Notes under the pieces: generated by a model | Seen by the model: the letters and a program-made list of their open reading frames with translations, nothing else | Databases searched by the model: none | What the model was told of the DNA's origin: nothing | In this document: positions 36,801 to 51,800 of the stretch, piece by piece | How the letters are laid out: every line of letters begins with the position of its first letter | Position numbering within the stretch: position 1 is the stretch's first letter | Made by a program: the position numbers and the translations under genes | Origin: Spongilla lacustris | Taxonomy: Eukaryota; Porifera; Demospongiae; Spongillida; Spongillidae | Length of the DNA: 64,000 bases | Assembly (NCBI GenBank): GCA_949361645.1 | Contig: OX442419.1 | Coordinates: 5,728,714-5,792,713, forward strand | Direction: 5' to 3'

Positions 36801-39800
36801 TAGGCCACAGCCCGTTCGAGTGCAGCAATCCTTCCTAGAAGGGCCCTTACGTCTATGCCATCTTCAGCCTCCTGCTCGGCTAGCTTCGGATTCACTAATA
36901 CATGTAGGTTCGCCATGTGATCTTCGCAGGCACTATACGCTATTTATGCGGCTGGCTGATGATCGCGAGCGTGCACGGTCTTATATACATGTAGCGGGCA
37001 CCACCCTTTCCAACCACTAACTTCAGTTAACCATTCGGCTAACGTCTATATTTTCGGTTGCCATTTGTGGGTTGCTACAGCTCCAGCAATGTGGCAGAGA
37101 GCCATGTCAATAGTTCTTCAGGGATGCACGATGTTGACTTTATTGATGACATCCTGGTCATAGGTAAAACAAGGCATGAGCATGATATCATCCAAATGAT
37201 TCCAACCTTCGAAAGGTGTTCAACGATTGCAGCAATTTGGACAGTCTGTCCAAATGTTATTTCTTCCAGAAATCAGTACACTACCTGAGCCATCATATCT
37301 TACCCAATGGCACACACACTGGTATGAGCTGATTGTTTGTAGCAAACTGGTAAGGTATCTGTAACCTAAGGTGACCAAGTGGGTCGGTTACCTACAGATA
37401 CACTCTCATTGTCATAGACGCTATACATGTACACTGTAAATGTATCTACTATCATTGCTGGACTGTTAGGCAAGTATTTAAGGATGAAGGCATGTATTTT
37501 ATATATGATTTGTGCGTGAAAACAGGCTGAACAGTGCAAGCATACTTACAATTGTCCCAACATTATTTATGACGGAGTGCACTTTCTATTCAGAAGTTAT
37601 AGTGTTTGGAACATTTAGCATATTATATATGTACAAGTATTATATACATGTACATACAAGTACCTGTCCACTAAGAATCCATTTATGATGCAGTTCCAGT
37701 GAGCTGCTTGCTCCATTCCACCTAAATACTGCAACAACACGATCTGTTAGCCCAACAATCAGATCATGAGTACCACCAGGGGCTGCAAGTAAATTGGGAA
37801 ATGCTAATGCATTTTAGTTAAATATTGGATACAATTTAGATTTCTGCCATCCCCTAATCCTACATACTGTAGATATTAATCCGTAATCATTTGCAACAAA
37901 AGCAGTTCTAATCTTGAACTGCTTTGAGATCTTTACTGAAAGAACATCACATGGAGACCATCACACAAGAAGTTATTACATACATGTGTAACTATCAGAG
38001 TGTTGGGGAGGTCAAGTGAGTGACATATATAGTGGGACATTGAACAACCTACAACCTGGAGCATATTGTTTTAGCAGACAGGGAGCTTCTGAATTTATGA
38101 GACATAAATCTCAACTTCTGGATTCGACGAGAGTGAGGTTAGTTATAGGTTATGCGGAAAAATTATATCAGGGGCGCCTCACCTTGGCTTATTATAATAA
38201 TTAATTACATTATGTCATCTGGGTGGTTAATTAAGTCTTACTGCAAAAGGAAGTGATCAAAAGTTGCAAGCTGTATACACTACCTGATGTAAGTGCACCA
38301 AAGCAATGTATCTCAGCTATTTTTACTCAGGAAACAAGTACATCTAAGGTAAGTAATGTTCTGACTGCCAAGTATATAATATTAAATGCTCAATAATAAA
38401 TGTGCATGTGTATGTCATTTAGACCAGCTGTTGACCATGTTGAGGCTTTGAGTGCACACAATGCCATTGCGCCAATTACTGAGAAGCAGGAACCAAGGAG
38501 CAAGATGCAATTGTCCCCATGAATTTGACCAATTGAAGATTCATGAATTGAAGATTCATGCGCAAGTGTTACAAAAGCAGGAAAAGGAACCTCATCATTA
38601 ATGTCTTCTTTGCAAGTACCCAAATGGACGCTAGCCTAGGGACCTACTATCAGTCTGAGAACAACCATGCATAAAATTTGTTCCTGGTGACATTGCCAGA
38701 TCGAAGGTGTGCTCCAACAGCCACAGCAACAGTTAAAGCAACAGTTGATGTTAGACATACAGTAGCATGATATTAGATATGCTATGTGCCCTTGCAAGAC
38801 TTCTGTGTGTTTCACCAAAAATTCCTTACCTGCATCTACCTGAATTAACTTTGGATATTTTAGTGGTCCTCTCTAATATATATTTTCTATGGCATAAGTA
38901 GTCTGCGCTGCAGTCTTATCCAGTAATGGTTCTGATGCTTTGAATCTACTGGCCACGTCTACTAGTATAAGCAGTATTTATATGTTTTCCTATTTATTTT
39001 GTCGTGTGGTAAATATAATATGTCTACCTGATGTACGCTACTTCTTCTATCTTTGGTCGAGGAATGTATTTAGGTTTGGGCAAATATATTTGCCATATAG
39101 GCTGCGTCTTCAGCGAAGTGTTTGACCTGCTTCATAGTGAATGAAGATTTACTATATAACATTTCGATGGCTTTATTACCATGCCAGTACCTATTTTTTG
39201 CATAATAGATTTCTGATAACTCTATAATGCTTTATTATTTAAAATGGATACGGTAAATATAGAATTGAAGCAGAATATAGGCGAAAAATTAGCCGAAGAT
39301 GTTATGCAGGATTATGAAACAAACGTCAAATCGTTAATGAGAAGTCGAAAGTGTTATCAGTGTCTGTCCACGGCGTGTAGCATTTTAATACTATTTATTT
39401 CTTTTGTAGCAGGCATAATTGGTGCAATTCTTTACTTAGTAGAATAGCATGTGGTGCCACGCTGTTTATAGCTGCCGTGGAGAGAATAAAGGCATTTTCT
39501 GTAATTAATTATACCACATCTATAGTAAGATATTAGCCAGGTTATACCATAAATCGGAAGGGGTTTGTATGACGATAGCGATACTAAAAATAGCAAAATT
39601 GATTATGTAATCTATTTGTTTTTTTAACCAATATACATTCTGAATCTGTTAGGATATCTAGCTTTTCTTTTATCTGCTCAATCTTTCTTCATCAGATAGT
39701 AATCAATAGATCATGGCTTTTGAATATATATTTTTCCACTCGAACATTTTCAGAGTGGATATTTTGACTTATTTCTTTAGATAAATTATCTGTTTTTGAA

Positions 39801-42800
39801 TTCAGATACTTCTCCAGATTCTCTGCACATTTCCGTGCTGATTCTTCGATAGACATCTTCCGTAGTAAACAAATTATACTTTTTTGATTGTATAGTTATA
39901 AATGAAAATGGATGGCGGTGCAATGCGGTTTGATGATTTGCCATCAGTTTGTGGTTGATCAAGATCTATAGAGCCTGAGATGTCGTTTTCCAATGAAGAC
40001 CCACCCATTCATAACCCTCGATGTAAGCATTGTTGCGACTGCAATGGCACCCACGCACGCTGTACACGCTGCGTGTGTGCAAGATTGGGAAATCCTTGTA
40101 CAACTTGTAGCCCCATTGCTCATGGCCGCTGTAACAACAGGCACAATCAACAGCATTCATTTTCCCAGTCTACACCGCTACAACAGCCATACCAAAGTTT
40201 ACTGCAGCAGCTGCAGCCACATGCCCAACCGCTTCATTCCCACCAGCTGTTGAAGCTGTCGTTAGAAACAAACGCTTCTCCAGATTCAAATACTATCATT
40301 GATCAGGAGACCACTAACAAGTCTGATAATGACAACAAAACAACCTGTTGCCATTGATCAATCGCTTATGTAGATGGGACCCGAGTCTGACAGTACACGC
40401 TTACGTGCTGCGTGTTCTGTTTGTCTTAGAATCATGCCTGTTAAGTTACATGGTACCATCCGCACTCATGGCCCAGTCCAGCGCCGCTGCCCAGGTTCAG
40501 GTATTTTGCCCAGCATTTAGGTGCTCATCCAACCTACTGCATCTTTGTATGCAGTAACATCCGCTTCTGCGTCCTCAAATGCGTCCACTACTTGCACACA
40601 AACATCTTTTCAAGCCCCTCCGCGAGTCAGAGTATTAAAGAAGATCCCGCGTTCTTCGTGCAATTCTGCGGCAGGGGAATTGTCTGCCATTTTGGACAGT
40701 GTAGTGGCAGCTAATGATACAATGTCCTGGACGCGCCTTCTATACATTGCCAGTAGATACATGTACCTAAGGGTACCTAAGCACGGTGGAAACCGTTGGT
40801 CATTAACTATACTCGGTTTAATCATCAACTTAATGATGAATGCGACGAACCACTAACAAGATTCAAACCCCCCAAAATGGTGAAAGACAATACCGATCTA
40901 TTGGGAGATAGAGTATCAGCCAAACTAGAGGAAGGTGACTTTAGAGGCACTGTCAGATTAGCCTGTTAAGGTGACACCTTTGCAGATCCTGATGCTACCA
41001 CCATAGCAGCCAAGCATCCAGCTGCACATCCCGAAACTACTTTACCATCACCTCCTGATCATGACGATTTGGAGAGAATTCTATTTGTAAATGAATGTGA
41101 CATCAGACAAGCTATCCGTTCATTCCCCAAAGGCTCTGCTGGTGGCCTCAGCTGCCTTCGCCTCCAACAACTGTTAGACCGTACCAGCTCCACAGCTGGT
41201 CCAGGTGGTGTGTCTCTCCTCCGCAGCCTTACTGCATTTACACATCTTGTCCTGTCTGGAAACACTCCTGTCATAGATCGTCCCTTTCTGTTTGGTGCAT
41301 CATTGGTAGCCCTGCAAAAAAGAGATGGTGGATTGCGACCAATTGCAGTTGGATGTACCTTTTGTCGACTAGCTGCAGAAGGGGTACAACAAAGTGACTC
41401 TCTTGGTCCTTTCTTGTTCTGCCTTGTTATCTTTCCCTTGACACAGAAGTTACATTCTGAGTTTCGTATATTCTACATGTACCTCGATGATGCAACCTTA
41501 GGTGGCAATGAGGCAGATGTATGTGATGATTTTAAGATGATTGTAAGAGAAGCTGCTGCGGTTGTTAACCATCACAAATCAGAACTCATCTGTGCAGATC
41601 AAGCTGGTCGTGCTCTTTTGCACCTGGCACCTGACCTTTGTAGAGTCAGGCCCAACACTGCTATTTTGCTGGGCTCACCAATTGGTTCGTCTGTTGACGA
41701 AGCATTGCTTTGATAAAGTGGAAGCATTCAGGAAAATGAAATCTCGCCTGAATCTCCTGAGCAGCCAGGATGCCTTGATTCTGCTCTGCCACTCATTTGC
41801 TATCCCTAAGATTTTGTATATCCTCAGGACAGCTCCTTGTTTCACATCTCCGTGCTTGGCGGTTTATGATGCTGAAATTGCGCAGCACTCTGACTGAGGT
41901 TCTGCATATAGATTTTTCTTGCGAGTCAGCTTGGTCCCAGGCCACTATGCCAGTCTGTTTTGGTGGTATTGGGGTTCGTAGAGCTTCTCAGCTTGCACCT
42001 TCTGCCTTCTTGGCCTCAGTACGACCTCATCACAACAAATTTTGCCTGCTCAGTTTTCTGATATTCCATACATAGCTGTTGACACCGCTGTTATTCAGTG
42101 GAGAGATAGTCACAACTATCCACCTCCTGTCTATCCTTCATCTTCCAGACAAAATGCATGGGACCTCCCTCACGTGGAAGAGACATATGATCAGCTCCTA
42201 CAGGGTGCCTCTGACTGCAGATCTTGTGCCAGGTTACTGGCAGCAGCCACTATAGGTGGAAATTTATTTTCTTTTATTGGCTAGGGAGCACTGTCATCTA
42301 CTAGCATACTATTTTTCTCTTCATAGGCAATAGTTTTTGGTACTGATTTCTTCATCGTCAGATACCTCTAAACTTTCTTCAGACGTACAGTAATCTCCTT
42401 TTTCTGCCATATTACACCGATGATCACTCTCTTTATCTTCAAAATGACTTAAAAAGCATCATCCCACCTGATAATTAGAGCAAAGGGCCCGAATGTGGAA
42501 TGCACCCCTATTAAGGAACACTAAATCTCATTAAACATTTAATCAAAGTTATGGGTTTGCAACAATGGATCATACGCAAATCAATGAATTTGATTGACCC
42601 ATAAGTATATCAGTATAATAATGACATAAAGGATAGTGACGATGTTCAATGCACGATAAAATTCTCCACTAGCATTTGGCAAGCTAGGATTGCAGCATTG
42701 TGCTCCTTTGTGACCTTCTGATTTCATATAGCTCTAATGCAGCCTTTTCTTCTAGAGCTGCTTTTCTTTTTCTGCGTCGCTCTTCTTTCTCAGCTATCTC

Positions 42801-45800
42801 TCCCCTCTTCATATCCTTAAATTCATCAATCCATTGTGCTGAAGTCATGCACTGAGCTGAACCTTTCAAATGCTTAAATTGAGTACTTGTAGTATGGATA
42901 GCGTTGTCCTATGGATCTAAGCTTTCTCCATCTCAATTATCAGTGGTATACTTGCTGAACTTTAATTGAGAAGAGGTCCATTCAGCATGTTGCACCTGCT
43001 CAGGACGTACTGCACATGCAGCCACATAGATGGAGTGGTACTGAATTGACATTTTTTGACAATTTTAGGCATCTTCTTCTGTCATCATTACAGCAGCCTT
43101 GATATCAACCCGCCTCTTCACCTCTTGTGCCACACCATCCTCAATAAAGCTTACAATGGTGATTTTATCAGAAAGTGCTGCCCCTGACACACCACATGGT
43201 GCCATGATTGCATCATGGGGTCCAACCATGTCGTCAGGAAGAGCATCTACCCCACGTAGTGGAGACAGGCCTGTCGTTTATCGGCCAAAATTAAGCTACC
43301 AGAGGATAGACATTTCATTTTTTAGTAAGTACCATCCGCCCCCTCCCCAAAGCAAACCCCATGCGGTTGAGAGTTTATATAACAACCCTTTGATGTGGTT
43401 GTTCCTTATTTAGTACCTTTCCCATACATTGAGGTATGTTTGCTGAAAAGTGAGTTTTCGGTACCAGGATTCATGGTTAGCATAGTTGTAATCCACGTTA
43501 AATTCTCTATCCAACAGTGTTTGAATTATCTCTCTAGCATGCATAGTTTGTCTGCATCAGTCAAGGGAAGTTGGTTGTTCCTTAATAGGTTCCCTTGCTC
43601 TACCTAAGAAGAAAGAAGAAGATGAGAGTGAACAGCAGCAGCAGGAGGAGCAGCTGCAGCAGCGAGAATTACAGCTACAAAATCAGCTAGCTGACTTCCA
43701 GTATCAGGAAATGCAGAAGAGAATGGCAAAACTGAAGAAAGCTGAAGAGGATGAGGAAGATAGCAAAGATAAATTAATATTGATTGTTAACTGAGGAGGT
43801 GGTCAGAATCTTACCAGGAGTTCGAAAAGGATGGAGTGGTATTCAGTAAAAAATAAAAATCTAAAGTGAATAAAGTTTTCTCAGATGGTGCAAAGTTAGC
43901 CATCTTACAGTCAATAGAGCAGGAACTTATAGCTAGTATGGGTGGTGATATCACCAGTCCACCAAAGCAGGTCGATATTATACTGAATAATTTAAATCCT
44001 ACGGTAGAAAGTATGTTAATTGGATATGACATCACTGGTTTTAGTGAAGTTGCTAAAGTTAGCTGCAGAAAGTCTTTGGTGAGCATACTAATTAAAGCTA
44101 ATATCACTGGAGGGAAAAAAATTCCACCATCTATTCAGTTTATCTTATTATACGCAGGTTCACTGAGCGCCATATATAATCATAACAAATTAAGAAAAGA
44201 ACAAATTAAGAATGCACTGGAAGCACCTCCAGAATTAGAACAAAAAGAAGAGTCGAAACCACCTGTTCTGCCACCTGGAAGAGATCCGATCGCATCCATC
44301 GTTAATTGAAATGGCTACTATCAACCTCACTAAGGATGATGTGCGTACAGCTACTATTAGTAGATCTGAACTCTTTGGCTGAACCATTTTCTAAACTGCC
44401 AAAATTAATCAACCCTTTACCCGAATCTACTAAACCACTGAAGATAACTAGGGACGAAGACATCAAGTCTATTTTAAAAGATAAGTCAAAATACAGTATG
44501 GAAAATGCTAAGAGGTTGCTCTTTCAGATTGACACTAAAAAACCCAGACCGAAATCCGGACCAGTCACTTACGATCAAGTAGTTGCCTCCGTAGTGAGAG
44601 AGGAGCAAAAGATAGAGAAAATTAACGACACTGGAGAAAATGAAGAAAAAACTGGCCCCAAACCAGTTTGCTGTATGATGTGCGCTCTGTATTGTAACTC
44701 TGAATTGGAATGAGATGACTACCCACTGGAGGTTAGGAAACACTATTGTTCTATTTATTGCCCTAATCACATGGCGCAGTGATGTTTCCACGATGTGGTA
44801 TGGCTCACGAAAAGCAGCCAACTTTTGACGGACATCTCCACTTTGAAGTGCTTATTCTCCCTGAAGGACAAATTCTATGGCCAAACTAAAGGTGGAAAAG
44901 CAAAGTAGACAGAAGGTACTTATAGCGTATGGTAAGGAACTAGTGTCACATTTTTTCTTGGCAGTGGTAGATATGTCTAAAGTTGAGTGTGCGTATGGTG
45001 TATACAAATACATATGTGGTTTTGTGCAACTAAAGGTTTTACTCGTGAGGTGGCTTCGCTTTCACATTCTGTGCTGCATTGAGCATCATGATACAGGCTT
45101 GGACTGCTATCCTTCAGTGAGCTGATTGATAAGGTGTCACAATCTGCAACACAACTATTATACAGGGAGATGGCTTTATCCAAATGCCGTGTAGCTTGCA
45201 GATGTGCAAAAGGATGCTATATAGACTGCTGACGAGTGATCAATTAGTGAGCGAATCCCCAATCCTCACAGTAATTTGCGACTGGACACTAGGTTACAAT
45301 TAGAACAATACCGTAAATGGTTTTGGAACTGTAATTCACACCTTATTATCAATGCTACTTTTTGAGCAAGCCATATCCATACTTCATATAGATCAGATAT
45401 ATGTGCAAAACATGGTTCTTTGATCTTGACGTTCATCGTAGTAAGTATATCCCATATGCGCAAGTGCTGTGTAGCGTTTCCTATAAATGCGCATCCTACT
45501 TTTACACCATTGCTGTAGTGAAGGGGGTAAGTTCAAGCCTATGAGGCGGACGCCAGCCAAATTCCCACGAAAGTCAGGACGTAGCATCATCGAGAGGAAG
45601 CATCACAATAGGCAAACACATGGTTTAGAAAGTGTCACATTTTTTCTTTCAACACACAAATCACGAATGTGTTTTTTATGAATAAGCAGCATAGTTTGTT
45701 ATTCAATCCGGTCACAGCAGTTGAATCGATTCGCACAACTATAAGGTCCAGCTGCAGAGTGTGTGGAAGCCTTTTGGTGCTAAAAGCCATCATATAAGTG

Positions 45801-48800
45801 TACAGAATTTTCTGAACATGTGAATAGCGTCCACCCACTTACTTAGTCATAACTGAGAATAACTGTTTATAAAGGCATCGTTTTAATGAAATTCATCCGA
45901 AAATGGTGCTGTTTTTAAAGCCAGAAGTTAGGCAACCCGAATTCTAAAGGAAAAACAAGCTGGTACATTGTAAAAGGGGCCCAAACGATGCAATGATCAC
46001 CCTTCGGAATAACTGAATGCTTTATCTAGCATGAACCGAGCACTTCGAAAAACAAAATGCCTAACACCTTATAAGCTATGTATCGCTCAACAATAACCGA
46101 ACGGTTTCCCGGGTTCAGAATATGGCTCGGCCAAATCAATTAGAAGTTGGTGCTTAAGCTGCATCCCAATAATCATCCTGATCCGCTATCTCTGAGTGAA
46201 GATAAATAGGAAAACTCAGTTGACAAGACTGGGGTCACTGAAAACGAAAGTGGTAGAACGTGACAGTCACGTGACACACCATATTTTTGTGTACTTGATG
46301 ACAATTGTATAGCCCATGTATCTGTGCAGTTAGATTTTCAATATCACATGGGGTTATTGTTTTAAATTCAAAGAAACATAAGATTAATGTCAATTTTTTT
46401 TCGTTCAACTATCACGATCTCCACTGTAGAATAGTTTTAAATTCATACTCTATAATAAATACAATTATAGCACAAATACAATATTCAGCTCTATAGTAGA
46501 GGAGATATCCTAGAGAGGATAGCTGTAGCATTGGCCCAGACAAGGTTGAGGTTCAACCGGCCATAGATCTCATTCAGTAGGATGGACTTTGGATGTGGCA
46601 AGTCTGGAGGCTACTGCGGAGATGATAGCAGTGGCTTCTCTTCCCCAAGCCCCATAGGTTTTTGAACAACAACCACGGGGACATATACCCATCCTAGCTG
46701 TGAGCATTTGGGGTCATTAACTTGGTGCTTCCTATACTCAGTGGCCTGGGCAGCAGCTGTGGCCGATACTCCCGCTTCCAACAAAGTGATAGGATTTAGT
46801 GGTGAGGTGATGGACACATCTAATGCTGCCGTTCTGCTCATGACCCAGTTGGGAAGTAAGATGTCAGCTGGACGGGTCTTGCTGTGGTCTCTACTTCAGT
46901 TGTTGCCAACCTCCACCTTAACCCCAATGTGCGCCCGACGACAGTCAGGATGTCCCTATTCCTATTATGGTGGGAGACCACATCCCCACCATACTTGCAG
47001 GTAACTGCATGGCGGCCAAGGTGATCAAGTGCACTGCCAGGGCACAGGGTACATTGGGAGCCCTTAAATGTATCAAGGCCCAGCCATCATATGATGGCAA
47101 CCTGAAAAACTGGGGGATCCATGTGAAGCCCCAAGCTATCAGAGGGCACAATGGAAAGCCAGGAGGCAGCATGGGGCAAAGAAACTACAAAAGACGTGCC
47201 TTGTCTGCCACAGAAGATGAGTTTAGCAGTAAATTGAAGTCATGGTCATCCAACAAAGAGATTTCTGTGAAACTGGCAGTGAGAGGAGGGACTCAACACT
47301 GACTGCATCTTGCTATAAGACCAAGCTGTTAAAGATCTCTACTGCTTGAGACAGGTGATGAGATAAATGCAGACCAGAGCCAGATGAGCACAAGGACAAG
47401 GTGAATGCTGCAGAGGAAGCATCAACACACGTGCACTGACTGAAAGCTCTACGGACGTCATCACCAAAATGACTGAGAGCCTCTGATGAAAGTGATGGTG
47501 GTGTTGATCGGGCCAGATGCGCCAGTTTACAAAACCCACCACAAAAATGGACAAGAGATATAGATCACTGGGGAGCTAGAACTCTACACCTGGCCTCTGG
47601 GGTACAGGTGGGCAAGGACTGTTGGGATGTTTGCTGATCAAGAGCTTCCACGTGTCATCATTATTTGCACGGTGCCAACTCCTGATGACATGAGAGTTTG
47701 ACAAGCCTTTCCATATAAGCCATTCTGTGCCAATGAAATGGCAGAATTGATCTTTTTTTCCCCCAGGGTCTTCTTTGGCACGATTGGGACATGATGCGGT
47801 GGATGAGCGTTGCAGAGCCTTATGCAATAGCTCATTATTATTATTATTATTGCTGTCGCATCACTGCTCAATGCCAAAGTTTTACCTTAAGTGAGTGTGA
47901 CAGAGCTCTGGGTCTCAGCTTATGCAGCAGAACAGAAAAAACACATTGCAAATGACCCCAAGTGCAATGAGCTAGGTTGGATCCCCCTTGTACATTATGG
48001 GTGCTGAGGATCGGAAGCCAAGCACTATCCCGACTCCTATCACGTTTAGCTTCTCAGCCAAATCTCAAGGCAATGAATTCTTAGTGTAGGTATTTCACAT
48101 TTGTGCAATAATATAAATGGTAAAATCATATAAATAAAAGTAATTTTAAAAATAGGTCTATGTAGGCTTTCACACTACTCAGCAGCAGCCAATATTTCAT
48201 CTGTAAGTGCATCTGAGCAGTGTTCAGTGTCCATGTCACACCTGCATACGTCAGTAAACCTCTTCAATGCACTCGTTCAATTCACTGATGCCATCACTCT
48301 AGATGATATTGTCTCCTCACCGTGCCGTCAGCATGCTCTGTCTAATAAGATTGAGAACCACCAATAGCTTCTTTTTGACCATTCATCCTTACCTGACAGA
48401 GCTCGTTTGCCATCAGTTTCTTCCCCCAATGCAGCGGCCTGGCTTTCAGTTCTTCCCTCACCAGGTCTTAACCTGCACATGGACCCTTCGGAATTCCAAG
48501 CAGCCTTAAAATGGTGGCTGGGTATGGATTTAACTCAGAGCTTCAACTGCACCTTCTGTCCAAGTCTTGCCTTGGATCCTTTCGGCCACCATGCTATTAC
48601 TTGCAAACATGGGGGCGATGTGGTTTCCTGCCACAATAAACTCCGTGACGTGTTTGTGAAGTGTTGTAGGCGAGCTAATGTATCTGCCCAAGTCAAAGTT
48701 GGCGGTAGCTTTGGGCATGCAAACACAATACCACACTGGCAGATGTTCTGGTCCCCAACTGGTCTCTTGGGAAGCCAGCTGCATTTGATCTTACCGTTAC

Positions 48801-51800
48801 CTAACCACAAAACCCCTCTATTTTGTCTGAAGTGGGAGTGACGGCAGGGAATGTCCCAAAGTGCTCCGAATAGGGGTGGAAATGCACAACACTAGCAGTG
48901 GAGACCTATGGCTGCTGGGGTGCTGAGGCTAGGGAAACACTATCGCATCTTGCCACTCGTCTGGCCATACCCATGAGGTGCACCAAGTCTAAGGCCACTG
49001 CTTCCATTAATGGCAGACTCAGCCTCACTTTGGTGAGGTCCTGTGTAAGAACTCTGCTGTCAAGAGCTGGACCTTCATTGGTCATCTCACAGTATTTTAT
49101 TTATTTTGTTGTTTCTTGTGTGTTAATGAATAATAGATTATTATGAATAAAATTAAAATAAAAACATTCTTTATTACAAAATTAGTGGTACATGTATACA
49201 GAATTTAAAGGTGTAAAAAGCCAGGAAACAAGGGTAAAATCATAAAGAAAACTTAATGAAATACTTCTCTTTTAGTACAAGGAAATTGCTAAATCATTTT
49301 CTTTATGTTTTAAACAATGTTTCCTGCCTTCAAATAATATATACCACCAACCTTCTCATAGAGAATATTATTATTAACTGGTTTCATTGCTTATTATCAA
49401 TCACTGAATTATATGATGAGATATTGGTATGGAACTTTATTTGGCATATTACATATAGCATCACACTTACTAGTTTATACCAAATCTGTAAATCTGCACA
49501 TCTACATGTAAATGACATCAAGGGGCAGTCGGTAGGTACATGTAAAGCCTAAAGCAATTGATATGATCGGCGCTCTTTAAAACCATTTCAATTCAAAGCA
49601 AAAATAAAATAAAATAAAATTGCATGCTTGAACATATGCATGTACAAGCATGCAATGCACATTACATGTACTTGCACATTTAGCTATCACAAATTTCCCC
49701 ATCTAATGCGATTTGAATTCATTAATTCATGTGCATTAACACATATACAAGTACAAGTACATGGAGGTGCACACATACTCCTGATAAACGCAACTTGGTG
49801 TACATGTACATGTAAGTGTATCATAATGGTCCAGTGTCAATGCATTGATGAAGAGTATGTATCCTCAACTAAGTACAATGTAACAAATGTCCTAACACAC
49901 ATGCATATATACAGTACAGAGAGTAAAAATATCAAATATATATATATACATGTATATACATGTATAAACAAACCCTCACCCAGGGCTGCCACAATTGCAA
50001 CTTTTACATTGGGAAGAAGTTCCTGTGCATGTAATTTTTTCAGAGGAGGCATTTTTTGCACCTCCGCAGTACTGGTAACAGCTCCTGAACTTTTAGGAGA
50101 TGATTGCTAGGGATGTGAAGAATGGATGTTATATATACATGTATTTGCATGTCATCAACAACACTGAAGACATTTACATTTTGTAGATCTTAAAGAAGAT
50201 GTATTACAACCACACACATATCCTCACTGGAGATGGTCGTGACTCTGTAGTAAAGATGCTGCACACTCCAGCAGTATTTACTGTCAACAGCACATTCTGT
50301 AGCCAGGAAGTGAACAAACCAATTATCATACAAAATTTTGCAACAAGCAAGAGATGGTTTGATAATGTACAAGGAATGTGAAGCACCTGGTCTACATTGT
50401 ACATTGCAGCTTTCACTTAAGGGAACTTTCTTCACTCTTTCTTATGTGCTTTGAGGTCAAAAATATACAATGTACATGTAAATAGTGTTTAGTATTCTTG
50501 AGTTCTGCTCTTCCTACATTCCTATCTCTGTAATTTGGTAACAATCTAGTACATGTCTGCCTGTACATATACATGTAGATGTTCAGAAAGCATGCAATAT
50601 GACCCTACTGAATAAAGGTCTACTGCGAGAGATTTAAGAAAGCAAGTTATTAATTATTATAACAGTCACATATACTAACTTGCTATCACAGGTCAAAATA
50701 AGAGTATAAACATGTGTAGTACATGTTAAGAACGTGTACAAGTACAATGTACACATACATGTGTACATGTATTTAGCCACACAGATGTGAATTAATGATA
50801 CATACATTTAGCTGCATATAGTATTAAGGGATGGATGATAATAACCTAACGATACTTAATCAAATACCAGACGTTCGAGACAGTACTACATGTACATGTA
50901 AGTACAAGTTGTTTAGTGGTATGATAATATAGATTAGACAATAATAAGTACTTCTTAATATCGCAAAGGTTTGGATTCTGTACTGTTGGAGAAGCCATGA
51001 AAATTAGGCAGTGGTGTTTGGATTGATCTTCATTGACATAATGCCATGTTCCCAAATTGATGCAATTTAGGATTCTTTACAATGCTATGCAATCTGCTTG
51101 CAATGCTTTTTGGTTGCTCTCTCATTAGAGTAAAATCGAGTTCTTTGTCAGTGTGTGAAGTGACTGCTTGGATTTCATTCTCCAGATTCTCTGGAATGTT
51201 TTCAGTGACAAAACATGTATCTAAATATTATAAGTCATTGGTTGGGTGTGACTTATTCTATTTTTTTCTCATACACCTTACTTCTGGTGAAAGAAATGTT
51301 GGTTAGCATTGTCCCAGCATAGCACTTTGTAATTCTTACATAAAGATGTTCAGGATAGTATACTGCAAACAGCTTAAGCCTGCAAAGATCAAGAAGAATT
51401 TTGATCTGTCTGCGTGGACTTTCCACAAATGCTGTTCACATATTCAGGTGAGGAGGATGACACCATGCAGATACCCAGAGAAGTCGAGTGTTTTGCATGT
51501 ACAGGTAAGGGTCACATCCTGCACATTTCCGGAAAGGAAAGAGATAGTGTCGAAAGGTCAGAAAACCTGCAAAGCCACACAAGGCATAGATGCAGAGCCC
51601 ACGGAGCCAGGGGGGAAGGGGGGCAGCTGCATCCCCAGTTTTTTGGCTGATAATTTGGCGGATGAATATACAGATGTTTCTAACAAGGAAATGTTAGCAA
51701 TTTATTTAAGGCATGTAGATGACAACTTGATAAATGTGTAGGTATTATCGTTTACATGTACATATACCTAAAAAAAATAATTTGTACTATACAAATGTAG

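Larger units (their letters stand above)
39970..42284 (+). mobile_element. Non-LTR-like reverse transcriptase element, 5' part
   Basis: Three parts in order belong to one family of invertebrate reverse transcriptase proteins. First is a cysteine-rich domain (39980-40357). Next comes a linker with [20 protein letters not shown] and [12 protein letters not shown] (40625-40810) and then [15 protein letters not shown] (40925-40970). The reverse transcriptase itself follows (41060-42280). Stops and frameshifts occur, and the 3' endonuclease part that relatives have is missing. It interrupts a region of unrelated short ORFs in ITFG2 intron 5. Confidence 0.8.
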
